Assembly: GCA_018970485.1 (NCBI GenBank)
Contig: JAGWWH010000009.1
Coordinates: 1 to 51,168 of the forward strand
DNA from: Pseudomonadota bacterium
GTDB taxonomy: Bacteria; Pseudomonadota; Alphaproteobacteria; Rickettsiales; UBA1997
Reading direction: 5' to 3'
DNA length: 51,168 bases
This document shows positions 1 through 10,356 of this stretch, in pieces (position 1 is the first letter of the stretch; the number at the start of each line of letters is the position of its first letter). Made by a program: the position numbers and the translations under genes. The notes under the pieces were generated by a model. It made no database searches. It was given only the letters and a program-made list of their open reading frames with translations, and was not told where the DNA came from.

Positions 1-1
1 C

Positions 2-514
2 CGCGGAATAACTGCTCTTAATGCAGTTAAGGATCAGAAAAATATCCCCTCGGCAACTGCCAAATCACAATTTGAAGCATTAAAATTTTACGCTAACGCC
101 TCAAAAAAATTCACTTTTATTCCCGTCACTTTCACCACCGAAATGGACAGTCAAATTTCCAAACAAACACTTTTTGGTTCCGAGCAATTTGCCGTCGGTG
201 GTTATTACTCGGTGCGCGGTTTTAGGGAAAATTATATCGCCGCCGATTCTGGATATTATTTCAGAAATAAAATCAGCTACAGCCCAGGATTTAAAATAAC
301 TTTCGAGCCTTTTTACGATTACGGTTACGCCAAAAATAAATATGATGGATCAAGCGGCAGGCTTTCTGGAGCAGGGATTAAAACAACTTTCTCTCATCCT
401 TATTTTAACGCTTCGGCAACTTTTTCTCAGGGCCTGAGTAGATCGCACCTGATTTCTTCCAACGTTAAAGAAAATCGGTTGGTTTACTTTGAGATTAGCG
501 CGAGTTGCTGTTAA
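2..514 (+). CDS. TpsB-family outer membrane transporter (ShlB/FhaC/HecB), C-terminal part
   Basis: The reading frame is open from base 2 and enters from outside the window, so only about the last 170 residues are present. It carries the VRGF motif of the Omp85/TpsB superfamily (bases about 212-223), followed by alternating polar and hydrophobic stretches rich in Tyr, Phe and Gly, as in a 16-strand barrel (for example FEPFYDYGYA and LSGAGIKTTF). TpsB proteins sit in the outer membrane and secrete a TpsA exoprotein; no TpsA gene is visible here. The last residues are SASCC rather than the usual terminal aromatic, and the stop codon lies 5 bp before a palindromic repeat. A BamA/TamA relative is less likely given the short C-terminal strands. 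Confidence 0.72.
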   Translation, partial: RGITALNAVKDQKNIPSATAKSQFEALKFYANASKKFTFIPVTFTTEMDSQISKQTLFGSEQFAVGGYYSVRGFRENYIAADSGYYFRNKISYSPGFKITFEPFYDYGYAKNKYDGSSGRLSGAGIKTTFSHPYFNASATFSQGLSRSHLISSNVKENRLVYFEISASCC

Positions 515-518
515 ATTA

Positions 519-593
519 CTGGATCCCCGCCTTCGCGGGGATGACTAGGGTACCATCCGCACAACGTCATACCCGCGAAGGCGGGGATCCAGG
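519..593. repeat. Family A palindromic repeat, copy 1
   Basis: The two arms are inverted copies: ctggatccccgccttcgcgg at the left, and its counterpart cgaaggcggggatccagg at the right. About 20 bp of unique sequence lies between them. The element fills the gap between the TpsB and cinA genes. Four more copies of the same family lie at 9063, 12129, 20591 and 20838. Confidence 0.9.
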
Positions 594-613
594 AAAATAT
601 AATACAAATACAG

Positions 614-1087
614 ATGTTCTTTACATCCAACCTCCTCTCCCAAGCGCAGGAAATTTTACGAATTGCGGAGGAGAAAAAAATCAAAATCGCCATCGCCGAA
701 TCCTGCACTGGCGGACTTTTATCAGCTTTGTTTACCGAAATTTCTGGAGCTTCAAAAACTTTCGAGCGCGGCTTTGTCACTTATTCAAATCAGGCAAAAA
801 TTGACTTGCTTGGGGTTAAGAAAAAAACCTTGGAAAATTTTGGTGCGGTAAGTGCACAAACTGCGGAAGAAATGGCCAAGGGTGCGTTAGAAAATTCACA
901 AGCTGACATTGCCATCGCTATTACTGGAGTAGCTGGCCCAGAAGAAAAATCAGGCTTAGTTCATATCGCGGTTGCAAGTCACACAAGACCAACTGTAAAC
1001 CGCAAATTTCATTTTTCCGGCGATCGTCATGAGATTAGAAAAGCCTCGATGATTGCCGCATTACAACTACTCGATCTAAAGGAGTGA
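614..1087 (+). CDS. pncC: CinA C-terminal family nicotinamide-nucleotide amidohydrolase
   Basis: This 157-residue protein is the stand-alone CinA C-terminal domain, which deamidates NMN to nicotinate mononucleotide in pyridine nucleotide recycling. Visible motifs are ESCTGG (29-34), GFVTYSN (53-59), GAVSAQTA (about 77-84) and AITGVAGP (102-109), in the expected order and spacing. The N-terminal MoaB-like domain of full CinA is absent, as in E. coli PncC. The ATG lies 20 bp after repeat family A copy 1. purC follows after 4 bp, so the two are probably co-transcribed. The family call is firm. The exact enzyme activity is inferred from the family. Confidence 0.88.
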   Translation: MFFTSNLLSQAQEILRIAEEKKIKIAIAESCTGGLLSALFTEISGASKTFERGFVTYSNQAKIDLLGVKKKTLENFGAVSAQTAEEMAKGALENSQADIAIAITGVAGPEEKSGLVHIAVASHTRPTVNRKFHFSGDRHEIRKASMIAALQLLDLKE

Positions 1088-1091
1088 ATAA

Positions 1092-1805
1092 ATGCAAAAA
1101 TTAGAAAAAATTTACGAAGGCAAAGCCAAGCAACTTTTCACCACTTCCGATCAAAATCTTCTCATCCAATTTTTCAAAGACAGCGCCACCGCTTTCAACG
1201 GAGAGAAGAAAGAAATCATCGACGGAAAAGGCATTTTGAATAACATGATTTCAGAGCATTTAATGCATGAACTTGCTGCCGCAGGAATTCCGACTCACTT
1301 CGTAAAAAGATTAAATGATCGCGAACAGCTGATCAAAAAAGTTACGATTATTCCACTTGAAGTAATCATCAGAAATATCGCCGCTGGATCAATGGCTAAG
1401 CGTCTTGGCATCACTGAAGGAACTACGCTGCTCGCACCAGTTTTTGAAATTTGTTTCAAAGATGATGCCCTTGGCGACCCTCTGATTAACGACGATCACG
1501 CCATTAATGTCTTGAAAATTATCAGTAAAAAACAGCTCGACGAAATCAAAACTATGACTTTGCGCATCAACGAAATCATGAGCAAAATTTTCGCTAAAAT
1601 TGGCATTAGCTTGGTTGATTTTAAGGTCGAATTTGGATTTGATGAACAAGGTGCAATCATCTTGGCTGATGAAATCAGTCCAGATAGCTGTAGACTTTGG
1701 GATCAATCAACTTCCGAAAAACTCGACAAAGATCGCTTCAGAAGAAATCTTGGTGGACTAGTCGAGGCCTACAAGGAAGTGGCTTCACGTTTAGGAATAA
1801 AATAA
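1092..1805 (+). CDS. purC: Phosphoribosylaminoimidazole-succinocarboxamide synthase (SAICAR synthetase)
   Basis: PurC condenses CAIR with aspartate, using ATP, in de novo purine synthesis. The 237 residues match the short bacterial form. Motifs seen are YEGKAKQLF near the N-terminus, GKGILNNMISEHLM (about 46-59), EVIIRNIAAGSMAKRLG (about 90-106) and LADEISPDSCRLWD (about 197-210), which cover the nucleotide and substrate pockets. It is the first gene of a purC-purS-purQ run; purS begins 1 bp after its stop codon. Confidence 0.96.
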   Translation: MQKLEKIYEGKAKQLFTTSDQNLLIQFFKDSATAFNGEKKEIIDGKGILNNMISEHLMHELAAAGIPTHFVKRLNDREQLIKKVTIIPLEVIIRNIAAGSMAKRLGITEGTTLLAPVFEICFKDDALGDPLINDDHAINVLKIISKKQLDEIKTMTLRINEIMSKIFAKIGISLVDFKVEFGFDEQGAIILADEISPDSCRLWDQSTSEKLDKDRFRRNLGGLVEAYKEVASRLGIK

Positions 1806-1806
1806 A

Positions 1807-2052
1807 ATGAAAATCAGAATTCTAATCTCTCTAAAAAAAGGCGTACTTGATACCCAAGGCAAGGCAATCGAAGGCTCTTTGCAAAAAAATCTTGGCTTTT
1901 CACAAATCTCGCAAGTCAGACAGGGCAAGGTTGTGGAGCTTGAAATAGCTGAAAGCGATCCAGTAAAAATCAAAAAAATCATCGACGAAATTTGTGATAA
2001 ATTGCTCGTCAATAAAATCATCGAAGACTACAGCTACGAAACGATCTCCTAA
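1807..2052 (+). CDS. purS: Phosphoribosylformylglycinamidine synthase subunit PurS
   Basis: This 81-residue protein has the PurS fold pattern: an N-terminal KIRILISLKKGVLDTQGKAI strand-turn-helix segment, then a second strand pair (VVELEIAE) and a C-terminal helix ending near NKIIEDYSYE. PurS bridges PurL and PurQ in the three-subunit FGAR amidotransferase of Gram-positives and alphaproteobacteria. It lies between purC and purQ, as in many alphaproteobacteria, with gaps of 1 and 3 bp. Confidence 0.93.
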   Translation: MKIRILISLKKGVLDTQGKAIEGSLQKNLGFSQISQVRQGKVVELEIAESDPVKIKKIIDEICDKLLVNKIIEDYSYETIS

Positions 2053-2055
2053 AAT

Positions 2056-2739
2056 ATGAAATCAGCAGTAATTACCTTTCCTGGTTCAAATTGTGATCGC
2101 GATGCCGTCGATGCTTTGCAAAAAATTGGTTCACGCGCACAAAGAATCTGGCATCAAGAAACAAAACTCGATGACGACTTAGATTTAATAATCGTTCCCG
2201 GCGGATTTTCTTATGGCGATTATTTGCGCTCCGGGGCGATGGCGGCGATTTCTCCGGTAATGATGGAGGTAAAAAGACTCTCAGAAAAAGGGGTGAAGAT
2301 TCTTGGTATCTGCAACGGCTTTCAAATTCTTACCGAGGCGGGACTGCTTCCAGGCGTACTTACGCGCAATAAAAAAATGAAATTCATCTGCCGCACGATG
2401 AACCTGCGGGTTGAAAATACGAACTCTCCCTTCACTAAAAAATACAACAGAAATCAGATTATTCGCATTCCAATCGCCCACATGGATGGAAATTATTTTG
2501 CCGACTCAGCAACTCTAAAAAATTTGGAAGATTCTGATTCAATCGCTTTTCGTTACGTCAATGAAAACGGCAATCTCACTGATGAAGCAAATCCAAACGG
2601 GTCAGCGCTAAATATCGCGGGAGTTTTTAACGAGAAAAAAAATGTGCTAGGTATGATGCCTCACCCAGAAAGAGCTCTCGATATTTGTAACGGATCAAGC
2701 GATGGCTTGCCTTTATTTAGTGGATTCCTTCTTAGTTAA
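2056..2739 (+). CDS. purQ: Phosphoribosylformylglycinamidine synthase subunit PurQ (glutaminase)
   Basis: PurQ is the class I glutamine amidotransferase subunit that supplies ammonia to PurL. The nucleophile Cys86 sits in LGICNGFQ, and His203 and Glu205 sit in MMPHPERALD, giving a full catalytic triad. The oxyanion region VPGGFSYGDYLRSGA is intact. The length of 227 residues is normal. The 3' end overlaps the convergent lptE gene by 27 bp, so transcription from the two sides must collide here. purL, which often follows, is not in this window. Confidence 0.95.
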   Translation: MKSAVITFPGSNCDRDAVDALQKIGSRAQRIWHQETKLDDDLDLIIVPGGFSYGDYLRSGAMAAISPVMMEVKRLSEKGVKILGICNGFQILTEAGLLPGVLTRNKKMKFICRTMNLRVENTNSPFTKKYNRNQIIRIPIAHMDGNYFADSATLKNLEDSDSIAFRYVNENGNLTDEANPNGSALNIAGVFNEKKNVLGMMPHPERALDICNGSSDGLPLFSGFLLS

Positions 2740-3396
2740 TTTCTCGACAACAAACGGGCAGACAAATTTTTCTTTTATCACCTTCATTTGGGTTGCCATT
2801 GGATCTATCTGGCCGCCCTTTCCGTTACCATACTTCGAATCATCAAAAGCTTCTTTGATTTCATACTCCTCGTCTTCGACCTTCATCTCTCCCGAACATT
2901 TTTTCTTCACTTCAATAAAGTCATTAACGATGGCGTTGCGAATATTTTGAGCGGCAATCTTGGTTAGATTATTTTCGACAGTTTCTTCTGAAACATAAGT
3001 CCCGTAACGATTAGTGCTAACATCATAACTATCATTTACCGAAGTTATGCCTCTTGAGATGATTGCATTGTTCTCAAGATTTTTGAGATCGTAACTAACC
3101 TCGATTGTTATTTTATTACGTCCGGAAGCGCCGGTTTGAGTAATGAGTGTTCCAGAAATCGTTTTACTGGTTCTTAAAATCAGAAAATATTTTGGCTCAG
3201 CTTTGATGTAGTCCGGGTTTAATAAGTCATAAAGATTGTTTTTTAACTCCTGACTCAGGTGATTTCGATCTTTCTTGATACGTATTGAGGCGAGGTCTTC
3301 AGAGTAAGAAAAGCTATTTACTTCATTGCGATAAATAACCTGAAAGCCGCATGAAAAAAGGCCAAGCAGAATAATTAGGCAAAAAAAATTACGCAT
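2713..3396 (-). CDS. lptE: LptE-like LPS-assembly lipoprotein
   Basis: The N-terminus is a lipoprotein signal with the cysteine at residue 16 (lipobox LFSC), followed by GFQVIYR, close to the CGFxPLY start of LptE proteins. The rest has the strand-rich pattern of LptE, with [18 protein letters not shown] and a segment around [13 protein letters not shown] resembling the C-terminal helix. LptE plugs LptD in the outer membrane. The 227 residues include an acidic and lysine-rich C-terminal tail (about 165-227) longer than usual. It starts inside the end of pyrG (8-bp overlap). The name rests on motif and pattern similarity only. Confidence 0.65.
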   Translation of the reverse strand: MRNFFCLIILLGLFSCGFQVIYRNEVNSFSYSEDLASIRIKKDRNHLSQELKNNLYDLLNPDYIKAEPKYFLILRTSKTISGTLITQTGASGRNKITIEVSYDLKNLENNAIISRGITSVNDSYDVSTNRYGTYVSEETVENNLTKIAAQNIRNAIVNDFIEVKKKCSGEMKVEDEEYEIKEAFDDSKYGNGKGGQIDPMATQMKVIKEKFVCPFVVEKLTKKESTK

Positions 3397-4996
3397 TTTT
3401 TAGTGCAGCTTTAACGAAAGAAACAAAGAGCGGATGTGCTGCGAATGGTTTCGACTTCAACTCTGGATGAAATTGTACGCCGATAAAAAATGCGTGATTA
3501 GGAATCTCGATAATCTCTGGTAGCTTACCATCTGGAGACATTCCTGAGAACTTCAATCCCGCCTTTTCTAGCTTATCTTTAAAACTCACATTCACTTCGT
3601 AGCGATGACGATGACGTTCAGATATTTTATTTTTTCCGTAAACTTTTTCGGCGATTGAGTCTTTTTTAATATTACATGGATAGGCGCCAAGTCTCATTGT
3701 ACCACCCATGTCGCTACCAGCTTTTTTGGTTTTTTTTCCTGATTCATCGATCCACTCGCTCATCATTCCAATCACGAAAGTTCCTTTTTTAGAAAATTCG
3801 CTGGAGGTCGCATCTTCAATGCCAAGGACGTTGCGCGCATATTCAATCACGGCCATTTGCATACCGTAGCAAATGCCCAGACATGGGATATTTTTTAGAC
3901 GCGCTTGTTTGATCATGTCGATTTTACCCTCAACTCCATCTTCGCCAAAACCACCAGGAACAAGGACTGCGTTGATATTTTTTGGCAAATCATTTTTGCC
4001 TTTGCGCGCATTAACCCAAGTGATTTTTGCCTTGGCTTGTATTGAAAATGCGGCGTGATCTATGGCTTCAATCAGTGATTTGTAGGAGTCTTTGTAGTCA
4101 GTATATTTTCCGACAATGGCGATATTTACTTCAGCTTTTGGATTTTCGATCGCGTTTTTAATCTTGATCCACTTGGTCAGATCGGGCTTCTTGCTGTAAT
4201 CGAGTTTGAAAAATTTTAGAATTTCAGTATCGAGTCCATTTTGATGATAAATTAGCGGAACTTCATAAATACTGGCGGCGTTTGGTGCGGCGATCACTGA
4301 TGAAATTGGCACTGAGCACATTTTGGCGATTTTTTCCAAATGGGCTTTGGTGGTAGGTCTTTCAGCGCGACAAAGCAGTACACTTGGCTGGATTCCGATC
4401 GAACGCAATTCTTTTACTGAGTGTTGTGTTGGTTTTGTTTTGAGCTCGTTCGCACTTTCGATGTAAGGCAAAAGAGTGAGATGCAAGAAAGCACATCGAT
4501 CTTGGCCCATTTCATAACCGAGCTGACGGATAGTTTCAAAAAAGGGCAGAGCTTCAATATCTCCAACGGTTCCACCGATTTCGCACAGAATGAAATCAGT
4601 ACCTTTTACGTCATTTAAAATGAATTCTTTGATGAGGTCTGTAACGTGCGGAATCACCTGCACCGTGCCTCCGAGATAATCTCCTTTACGCTCTTTTGCT
4701 AAAAGTTTTGAGTAGATTTGACCAGCAGTTACATTGTCAGATTTTTTTGCATCAACGCCCGTAAAACGCTCATAGTGACCAAGATCGAGATCAGTTTCCG
4801 CGCCATCTTCGGTCACAAAAACTTCTCCGTGCTGAGTTGGACTCATCGTTCCTGGATCAACATTTAAATAAGGATCAAGCTTGCGAAGTTTGACTGAGTA
4901 ACCGCGGGCTTGAAGTAAGGCAGCAAGGGACGCGGAGGCCAGTCCTTTTCCAAGCGAAGAAACAACGCCGCCAGTAATAAAAATGAAGCGACTCAT
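3389..4996 (-). CDS. pyrG: CTP synthase
   Basis: PyrG aminates UTP to CTP using glutamine and ATP. The amidoligase domain begins with [19 protein letters not shown] (P-loop) and [20 protein letters not shown] (39-58). The C-terminal glutaminase domain has nucleophile Cys376 in [10 protein letters not shown] and a late HPEL motif with the catalytic His. The length of 535 residues is typical. Its ATG overlaps the stop of the upstream oxidoreductase gene (TAATG), which suggests translational coupling, and its 3' end overlaps lptE by 8 bp. Confidence 0.97.
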   Translation of the reverse strand: MSRFIFITGGVVSSLGKGLASASLAALLQARGYSVKLRKLDPYLNVDPGTMSPTQHGEVFVTEDGAETDLDLGHYERFTGVDAKKSDNVTAGQIYSKLLAKERKGDYLGGTVQVIPHVTDLIKEFILNDVKGTDFILCEIGGTVGDIEALPFFETIRQLGYEMGQDRCAFLHLTLLPYIESANELKTKPTQHSVKELRSIGIQPSVLLCRAERPTTKAHLEKIAKMCSVPISSVIAAPNAASIYEVPLIYHQNGLDTEILKFFKLDYSKKPDLTKWIKIKNAIENPKAEVNIAIVGKYTDYKDSYKSLIEAIDHAAFSIQAKAKITWVNARKGKNDLPKNINAVLVPGGFGEDGVEGKIDMIKQARLKNIPCLGICYGMQMAVIEYARNVLGIEDATSSEFSKKGTFVIGMMSEWIDESGKKTKKAGSDMGGTMRLGAYPCNIKKDSIAEKVYGKNKISERHRHRYEVNVSFKDKLEKAGLKFSGMSPDGKLPEIIEIPNHAFFIGVQFHPELKSKPFAAHPLFVSFVKAALKNA

Positions 4997-6402
4997 TACT
5001 TTCCCTGCATAATTCTATCTACTAATTCCTTAATTGTTGGCACAAAGCCGTTGGCATAGAAAGGATCGGTTGCGAAACGATAAGCGCTGTGACCTGAGAA
5101 CATTAGTTGATTTTCAACATCATTACCCAGACGAACGTCTTGTAAGGTTTTCTGAATGCAGAAGCTACGCGGGTCGGCTCTGCGATCTGTGGTAAATTTC
5201 ATTTCTTCTTTATCCGACCAATTGCTGAAGCGACATTGGCTCAGGCAGCCCATGCAATTAATTTGATCGGTAACGATTTGTGCGGCTTTAGACTTATCGA
5301 CAAACATCAAAGTTTCGTCTGGAGTTTTCATGCCTTCTGTGTGTCCGGCTTTTATCCATTCATCAACTTTAGATTTGTCTTCAGGCTTGATAAAAACAAC
5401 GCGACCACGTTGGCCAAAGGGAATTTCGCAAGTGAAGTTATCCACTGCTTTAGAGCGATATTCAACCTGTCTGATTTCTCGACCTTTCAGCTCACGAATA
5501 AAATTATTCTCAACCGCAGAAGAGTAGAATCCTGTAGGGCTAAAGCGGTTTAGATAAACATCACCTTCTTTCAAAATTAGAAGCTTTTTCTTCCAAACAT
5601 CCGGAACTGGATATTCCTTCGTTACGATCGGACGGGTGCCAAATTGAAAAACGATTGGTCCAATTTCTGGATTATCCAACCAATGCTCAAACTCATCCAA
5701 GTTCCAAACGCCGCCAGCCATAACGATTGGAACGTCATTCAAACCAACTGAATTCATGAAAGTGCGAATTTCAGCAACGCGCGGATAAGGATCTTCATAG
5801 GCATTTGGATCTTCTGCATTCGACAAACCATTGTGACCACCTGCGCGCCAAGGACATTCATAAACTACACCCCCAAGAAGATCGACAGCCTTGTGATAAG
5901 AGCGCTTCCACAAAGCACGAAATGCACGCATCGAAGACACGATTGGATAGTAGTAAACGTGATATTTTTCGGCGATTTCGGCAAGACGATAAGGCATTCC
6001 GGCACCGCAGGTGATTCCATGTATTAGTCCTTTTGAGCCCTCGAGAATTCCGTGAAGAACACGCTCAGCACCACCCATTTCCCACAAAACATTCATGTGA
6101 ATACGACCATTTCCGCCAGAAATATCATGAGCGATTTTTGCTTGAGAAATGCCGCCAGTGATTGAATCAGCGATTAATTCTTCATGTCTTTCGCGACGAG
6201 TGTGAGTCTTGTAAATCAACGGAACATATTTTCCGTTTTCGTCAATATTATCAGCGTTAACACCAGAAAAGGTCCCAACGGCGCCAGCTTTAGCAAAATG
6301 TCCTGCTGTCACTCCCGTGGTAATTCCAACCCCCTTTCCACCTTCAATTATTGGTAAAGTTTCAACGCCAGAAATGACAAAGTTTTTGATTTTTTTTAGC
6401 AA
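4996..6402 (-). CDS. Nitronate monooxygenase (2-nitropropane dioxygenase-like) family flavoprotein
   Basis: The protein is a TIM-barrel FMN enzyme of the nitronate monooxygenase family. It has GVGITTG near the start, [21 protein letters not shown] (the AGGHxG flavin motif), [10 protein letters not shown] and FQFGTRP. A Cys-rich segment [11 protein letters not shown] near the C-terminus is not standard for the short NMO form. I chose a TTG start at 6402 because GGAG lies 7 bp upstream and the conserved frame begins there. An ATG at 6480 would add 26 hydrophobic residues unlike a cytosolic flavoprotein. The natural substrate cannot be told from sequence. Confidence 0.83.
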   Translation of the reverse strand: MLKKIKNFVISGVETLPIIEGGKGVGITTGVTAGHFAKAGAVGTFSGVNADNIDENGKYVPLIYKTHTRRERHEELIADSITGGISQAKIAHDISGGNGRIHMNVLWEMGGAERVLHGILEGSKGLIHGITCGAGMPYRLAEIAEKYHVYYYPIVSSMRAFRALWKRSYHKAVDLLGGVVYECPWRAGGHNGLSNAEDPNAYEDPYPRVAEIRTFMNSVGLNDVPIVMAGGVWNLDEFEHWLDNPEIGPIVFQFGTRPIVTKEYPVPDVWKKKLLILKEGDVYLNRFSPTGFYSSAVENNFIRELKGREIRQVEYRSKAVDNFTCEIPFGQRGRVVFIKPEDKSKVDEWIKAGHTEGMKTPDETLMFVDKSKAAQIVTDQINCMGCLSQCRFSNWSDKEEMKFTTDRRADPRSFCIQKTLQDVRLGNDVENQLMFSGHSAYRFATDPFYANGFVPTIKELVDRIMQGK

Positions 6403-6526
6403 GGGAGGCTCCGATTTTAGGGGGGAAATTATTATCAAGAAATGTGGCGGGAACCTAGAAATAGACTGGCAAAATATCAATTAGAAATTTCAATATACCA
6501 ACAGCAAGCGACCAACAACTAAGTAA

Positions 6527-8247
<1,721 letters not shown>

Positions 8248-8258
<11 letters not shown>

Positions 8259-9051
8259 ATTAGGAATATTTGCTGGACGCGGAAAATTGCCGCTAATGTT
8301 GATCGAAGATTGTCGGAAAAAAGGTCGTGAATTTGTCGTTTTCCAACTCGAAGGAGAAACGTACGAAGAAGATTATTCCGCCTTCAGCCCTACAAAATTA
8401 GGCTACGGCGAGGTTGAGAAATTTTTAAAAATTCTTCACGAAAATGAAGTTAGAAATTTAGTCTTCATCGGCGGCGTAACCAAGCCAAATTTTTCCTCAC
8501 TCAAAGTCGACAAAACCGGCGCGATTTTACTCGCTAAAATCCTCGCCAATAAAATTCTCGGCGACGATGCGGTGTTGCGCACAGTCATTAATTTCTTCGA
8601 GAAAAAAGGTTTAAAAATTTTACGAATTGATGAGCTGCTTGATTGTGTGGTCTCAAAGAAATCAACACTCGGCAGGCATTCTCCAAGCCCAGAAAATCTT
8701 ACCGACATCGCGCTGGGAATTTCTGCAGTAAAATATTTTTCTAAGTTTGATGTCGGCCAATCTCTCGTCGTCGCGCAAAAACAAATCATTGCGGTTGAGG
8801 CCCTGGAAGGCACGGACGAAATGATCAAAAGATGTAAAAATCTGCGCCAAAATTCTGTGCTCGTAAAAATGAAAAAATTTGGACAAAGCAAAAAGGCCGA
8901 TCTTCCAACAATCGGGGTTGAAACCGTGAAAAATTGCGCCGCCGCCGGAATTAAAGGAATCGCCATTCAAGCCAATTCCACGCTGGTTTTACAAAAAGAT
9001 GAGATTATCAAAACAGCTGATGAGTTAGGGTTATTTTTAACGGTAATTTAA
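8248..9051 (+). CDS. lpxI: UDP-2,3-diacylglucosamine pyrophosphatase LpxI
   Basis: LpxI hydrolyses UDP-2,3-diacylglucosamine to lipid X in lipid A synthesis and replaces LpxH in most alphaproteobacteria. The protein starts KLGIFAGRGKLPLMLIEDC, has FIGGVTKPNF (about 73-82) and GDDAVLRTVINFFEKKG, and ends with the C-terminal domain motif KKADLPTIGVETVKNCAAAG, which holds the catalytic Asp. The length of 267 residues is typical. It is the last gene of the obgE-SDR-lpxI run. A family A repeat begins 11 bp after its stop. Confidence 0.93.
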
Positions 9052-9062
9052 AGGATTAATTT

Positions 9063-9147
9063 CCTGGATCCCCGCCTTCATTAGGCTGACGCATTCAAGT
9101 TTAGTGCCTTACTTTAAACGTCATCCCCGCGAAGGCGGGGATCCAGG
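9063..9147. repeat. Family A palindromic repeat, copy 2
   Basis: The outer arms are cctggatccccgcc and ggcggggatccagg, with cgtcatccccgcgaa on the right inner arm. The left inner arm is diverged (ttcattaggctgacg), so the inner stem is lost. The right arm ends in AGG, 12 bp before the cca ATG, and could serve as its ribosome-binding site. Confidence 0.88.
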
Positions 9148-9159
9148 AATATTTTACAA

Positions 9160-10269
9160 ATGCAACTAACCGAAAATTTCACTCCAGAAATAAAAACGAT
9201 CTTCGCCATCTTCGGCGACAACATCCGTCTCGTTGGCGGTTGCGTGCGCGATTTGTTGCTCGAAAAAAAAATAAATGATTTCGATTTCGCGACAAAATTT
9301 TTACCCAACGAAACCACAAAAATTCTCGAAAAAAATAAAATCAAAGCGGTGCCGACCGGTGCCAAATTTGGCACCATCACCGCTGTCATCAATGACCGGA
9401 ATTTCGAAATCACCACTTTGCGCAAAGACAACGAAACCGACGGACGTCACTGCGAACCAGAATTTGTTGATGATTTTTTACTCGACGCCTCGCGTCGCGA
9501 CTTCACTGTTAACGCACTCTACATGGATTCGCGCGGTCAAATCAGTGATTACTTCGATGGAATTTCCGACTTAAAAAAACAAAAACTTCGCTTCATTGGC
9601 GACGCAGAAAAAAGAATTGAAGAAGATTTTTTGCGCATTTTGCGCTTCTTTCGCTTCAGTGTTGAATATGCGAATGAGCTAGATGCTGAAGGCTTGAAAG
9701 CCTGCGTAAATCAAAAAGAAAATCTAAAAAAAATTTCGCGCGAAAGAATCAGACAAGAATTTTTAAAACTAATTTCGAGCAAGAAAAAAGAGCGAGTAGT
9801 CGCGATTTTAAAAACCTTAGAACAGCAAAAAATCAGTGACGAAATTTTTTCTTCATCACTCGACATCCCAGCATTTGAAAGGCTTCAAAGTGATGATTCA
9901 AAATTAAAAATCGCCGCACTTCTTCTAAATAAAAACTTCAAACCAGAAGAAATTTGCGCGACAAATTCTGAGAAAAAACTTTTTAACTTTTTACTTTCGA
10001 TCGATCCAAACCAGGATTTACGCCTACTACGCGCCTTTCACGACGAAGAATTTTTTTGGAATTTTTGTCTTTTTAATGCGGCAAAACAAAAACTCCCGGC
10101 GCCGAGAAAATTAGAAAAATTACCGAATTTTCCAATCGAAGCAAAAGATCTAATCGAGCTCGGACTCAAAGGTAGACAGCTCGGAGAAGCTTTAGATAAA
10201 TTAAAAAAACTTTGGGCAGAAAGTGATTTTAAGCTCGACAAAAAATCACTTTTAAAATTTTTGACTTAG
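9160..10269 (+). CDS. cca: CCA tRNA nucleotidyltransferase / poly(A) polymerase family
   Basis: This class II nucleotidyltransferase has LVGGCVRDLLL followed by the DFDFAT catalytic pair (about residues 25-45), then VPTGAKFGTI, the EITTLRKD segment and the ASRRDFTVNALYMD motif. The RFFRFSVEYA helix belongs to the neck domain. The length of 369 residues fits the alphaproteobacterial CCA-adding enzyme, which repairs or completes tRNA 3' ends. A poly(A) polymerase role cannot be excluded from sequence. The gene is flanked on both sides by palindromic repeats; the downstream one starts at its stop codon. Confidence 0.9.
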   Translation: MQLTENFTPEIKTIFAIFGDNIRLVGGCVRDLLLEKKINDFDFATKFLPNETTKILEKNKIKAVPTGAKFGTITAVINDRNFEITTLRKDNETDGRHCEPEFVDDFLLDASRRDFTVNALYMDSRGQISDYFDGISDLKKQKLRFIGDAEKRIEEDFLRILRFFRFSVEYANELDAEGLKACVNQKENLKKISRERIRQEFLKLISSKKKERVVAILKTLEQQKISDEIFSSSLDIPAFERLQSDDSKLKIAALLLNKNFKPEEICATNSEKKLFNFLLSIDPNQDLRLLRAFHDEEFFWNFCLFNAAKQKLPAPRKLEKLPNFPIEAKDLIELGLKGRQLGEALDKLKKLWAESDFKLDKKSLLKFLT

Positions 10270-10336
10270 TCATGCTGAGCTTGTCGAAGCATGCCCTTCA
10301 GCTCCACATCACCCTTCGACAAGCTCAGGGTGAGGC
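10270..10336. repeat. Family B palindromic repeat, copy 1
   Basis: The left arm reads tcatgctgagcttgtcgaag. The right arm reads cccttcgacaagctcaggg, its imperfect inverted complement. The copy begins at the base after the cca stop codon and ends 20 bp before the ABC exporter ATG. The loop differs from the loops of the copies near 27562 and 46557. Confidence 0.85.
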
Positions 10337-10356
10337 TACACTAGAAACAACGGTCA

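Noticed and set aside
505-804. Long plus- and minus-strand frames across repeat copy 1
   Set aside because: Their sequences are translations of the palindrome (WIPAFAGMT and similar) and of shadow frames of cinA.
8436-8966. 176-codon minus-strand frame antisense to lpxI
   Set aside because: Serine-rich shadow frame with no motif, wholly inside lpxI.
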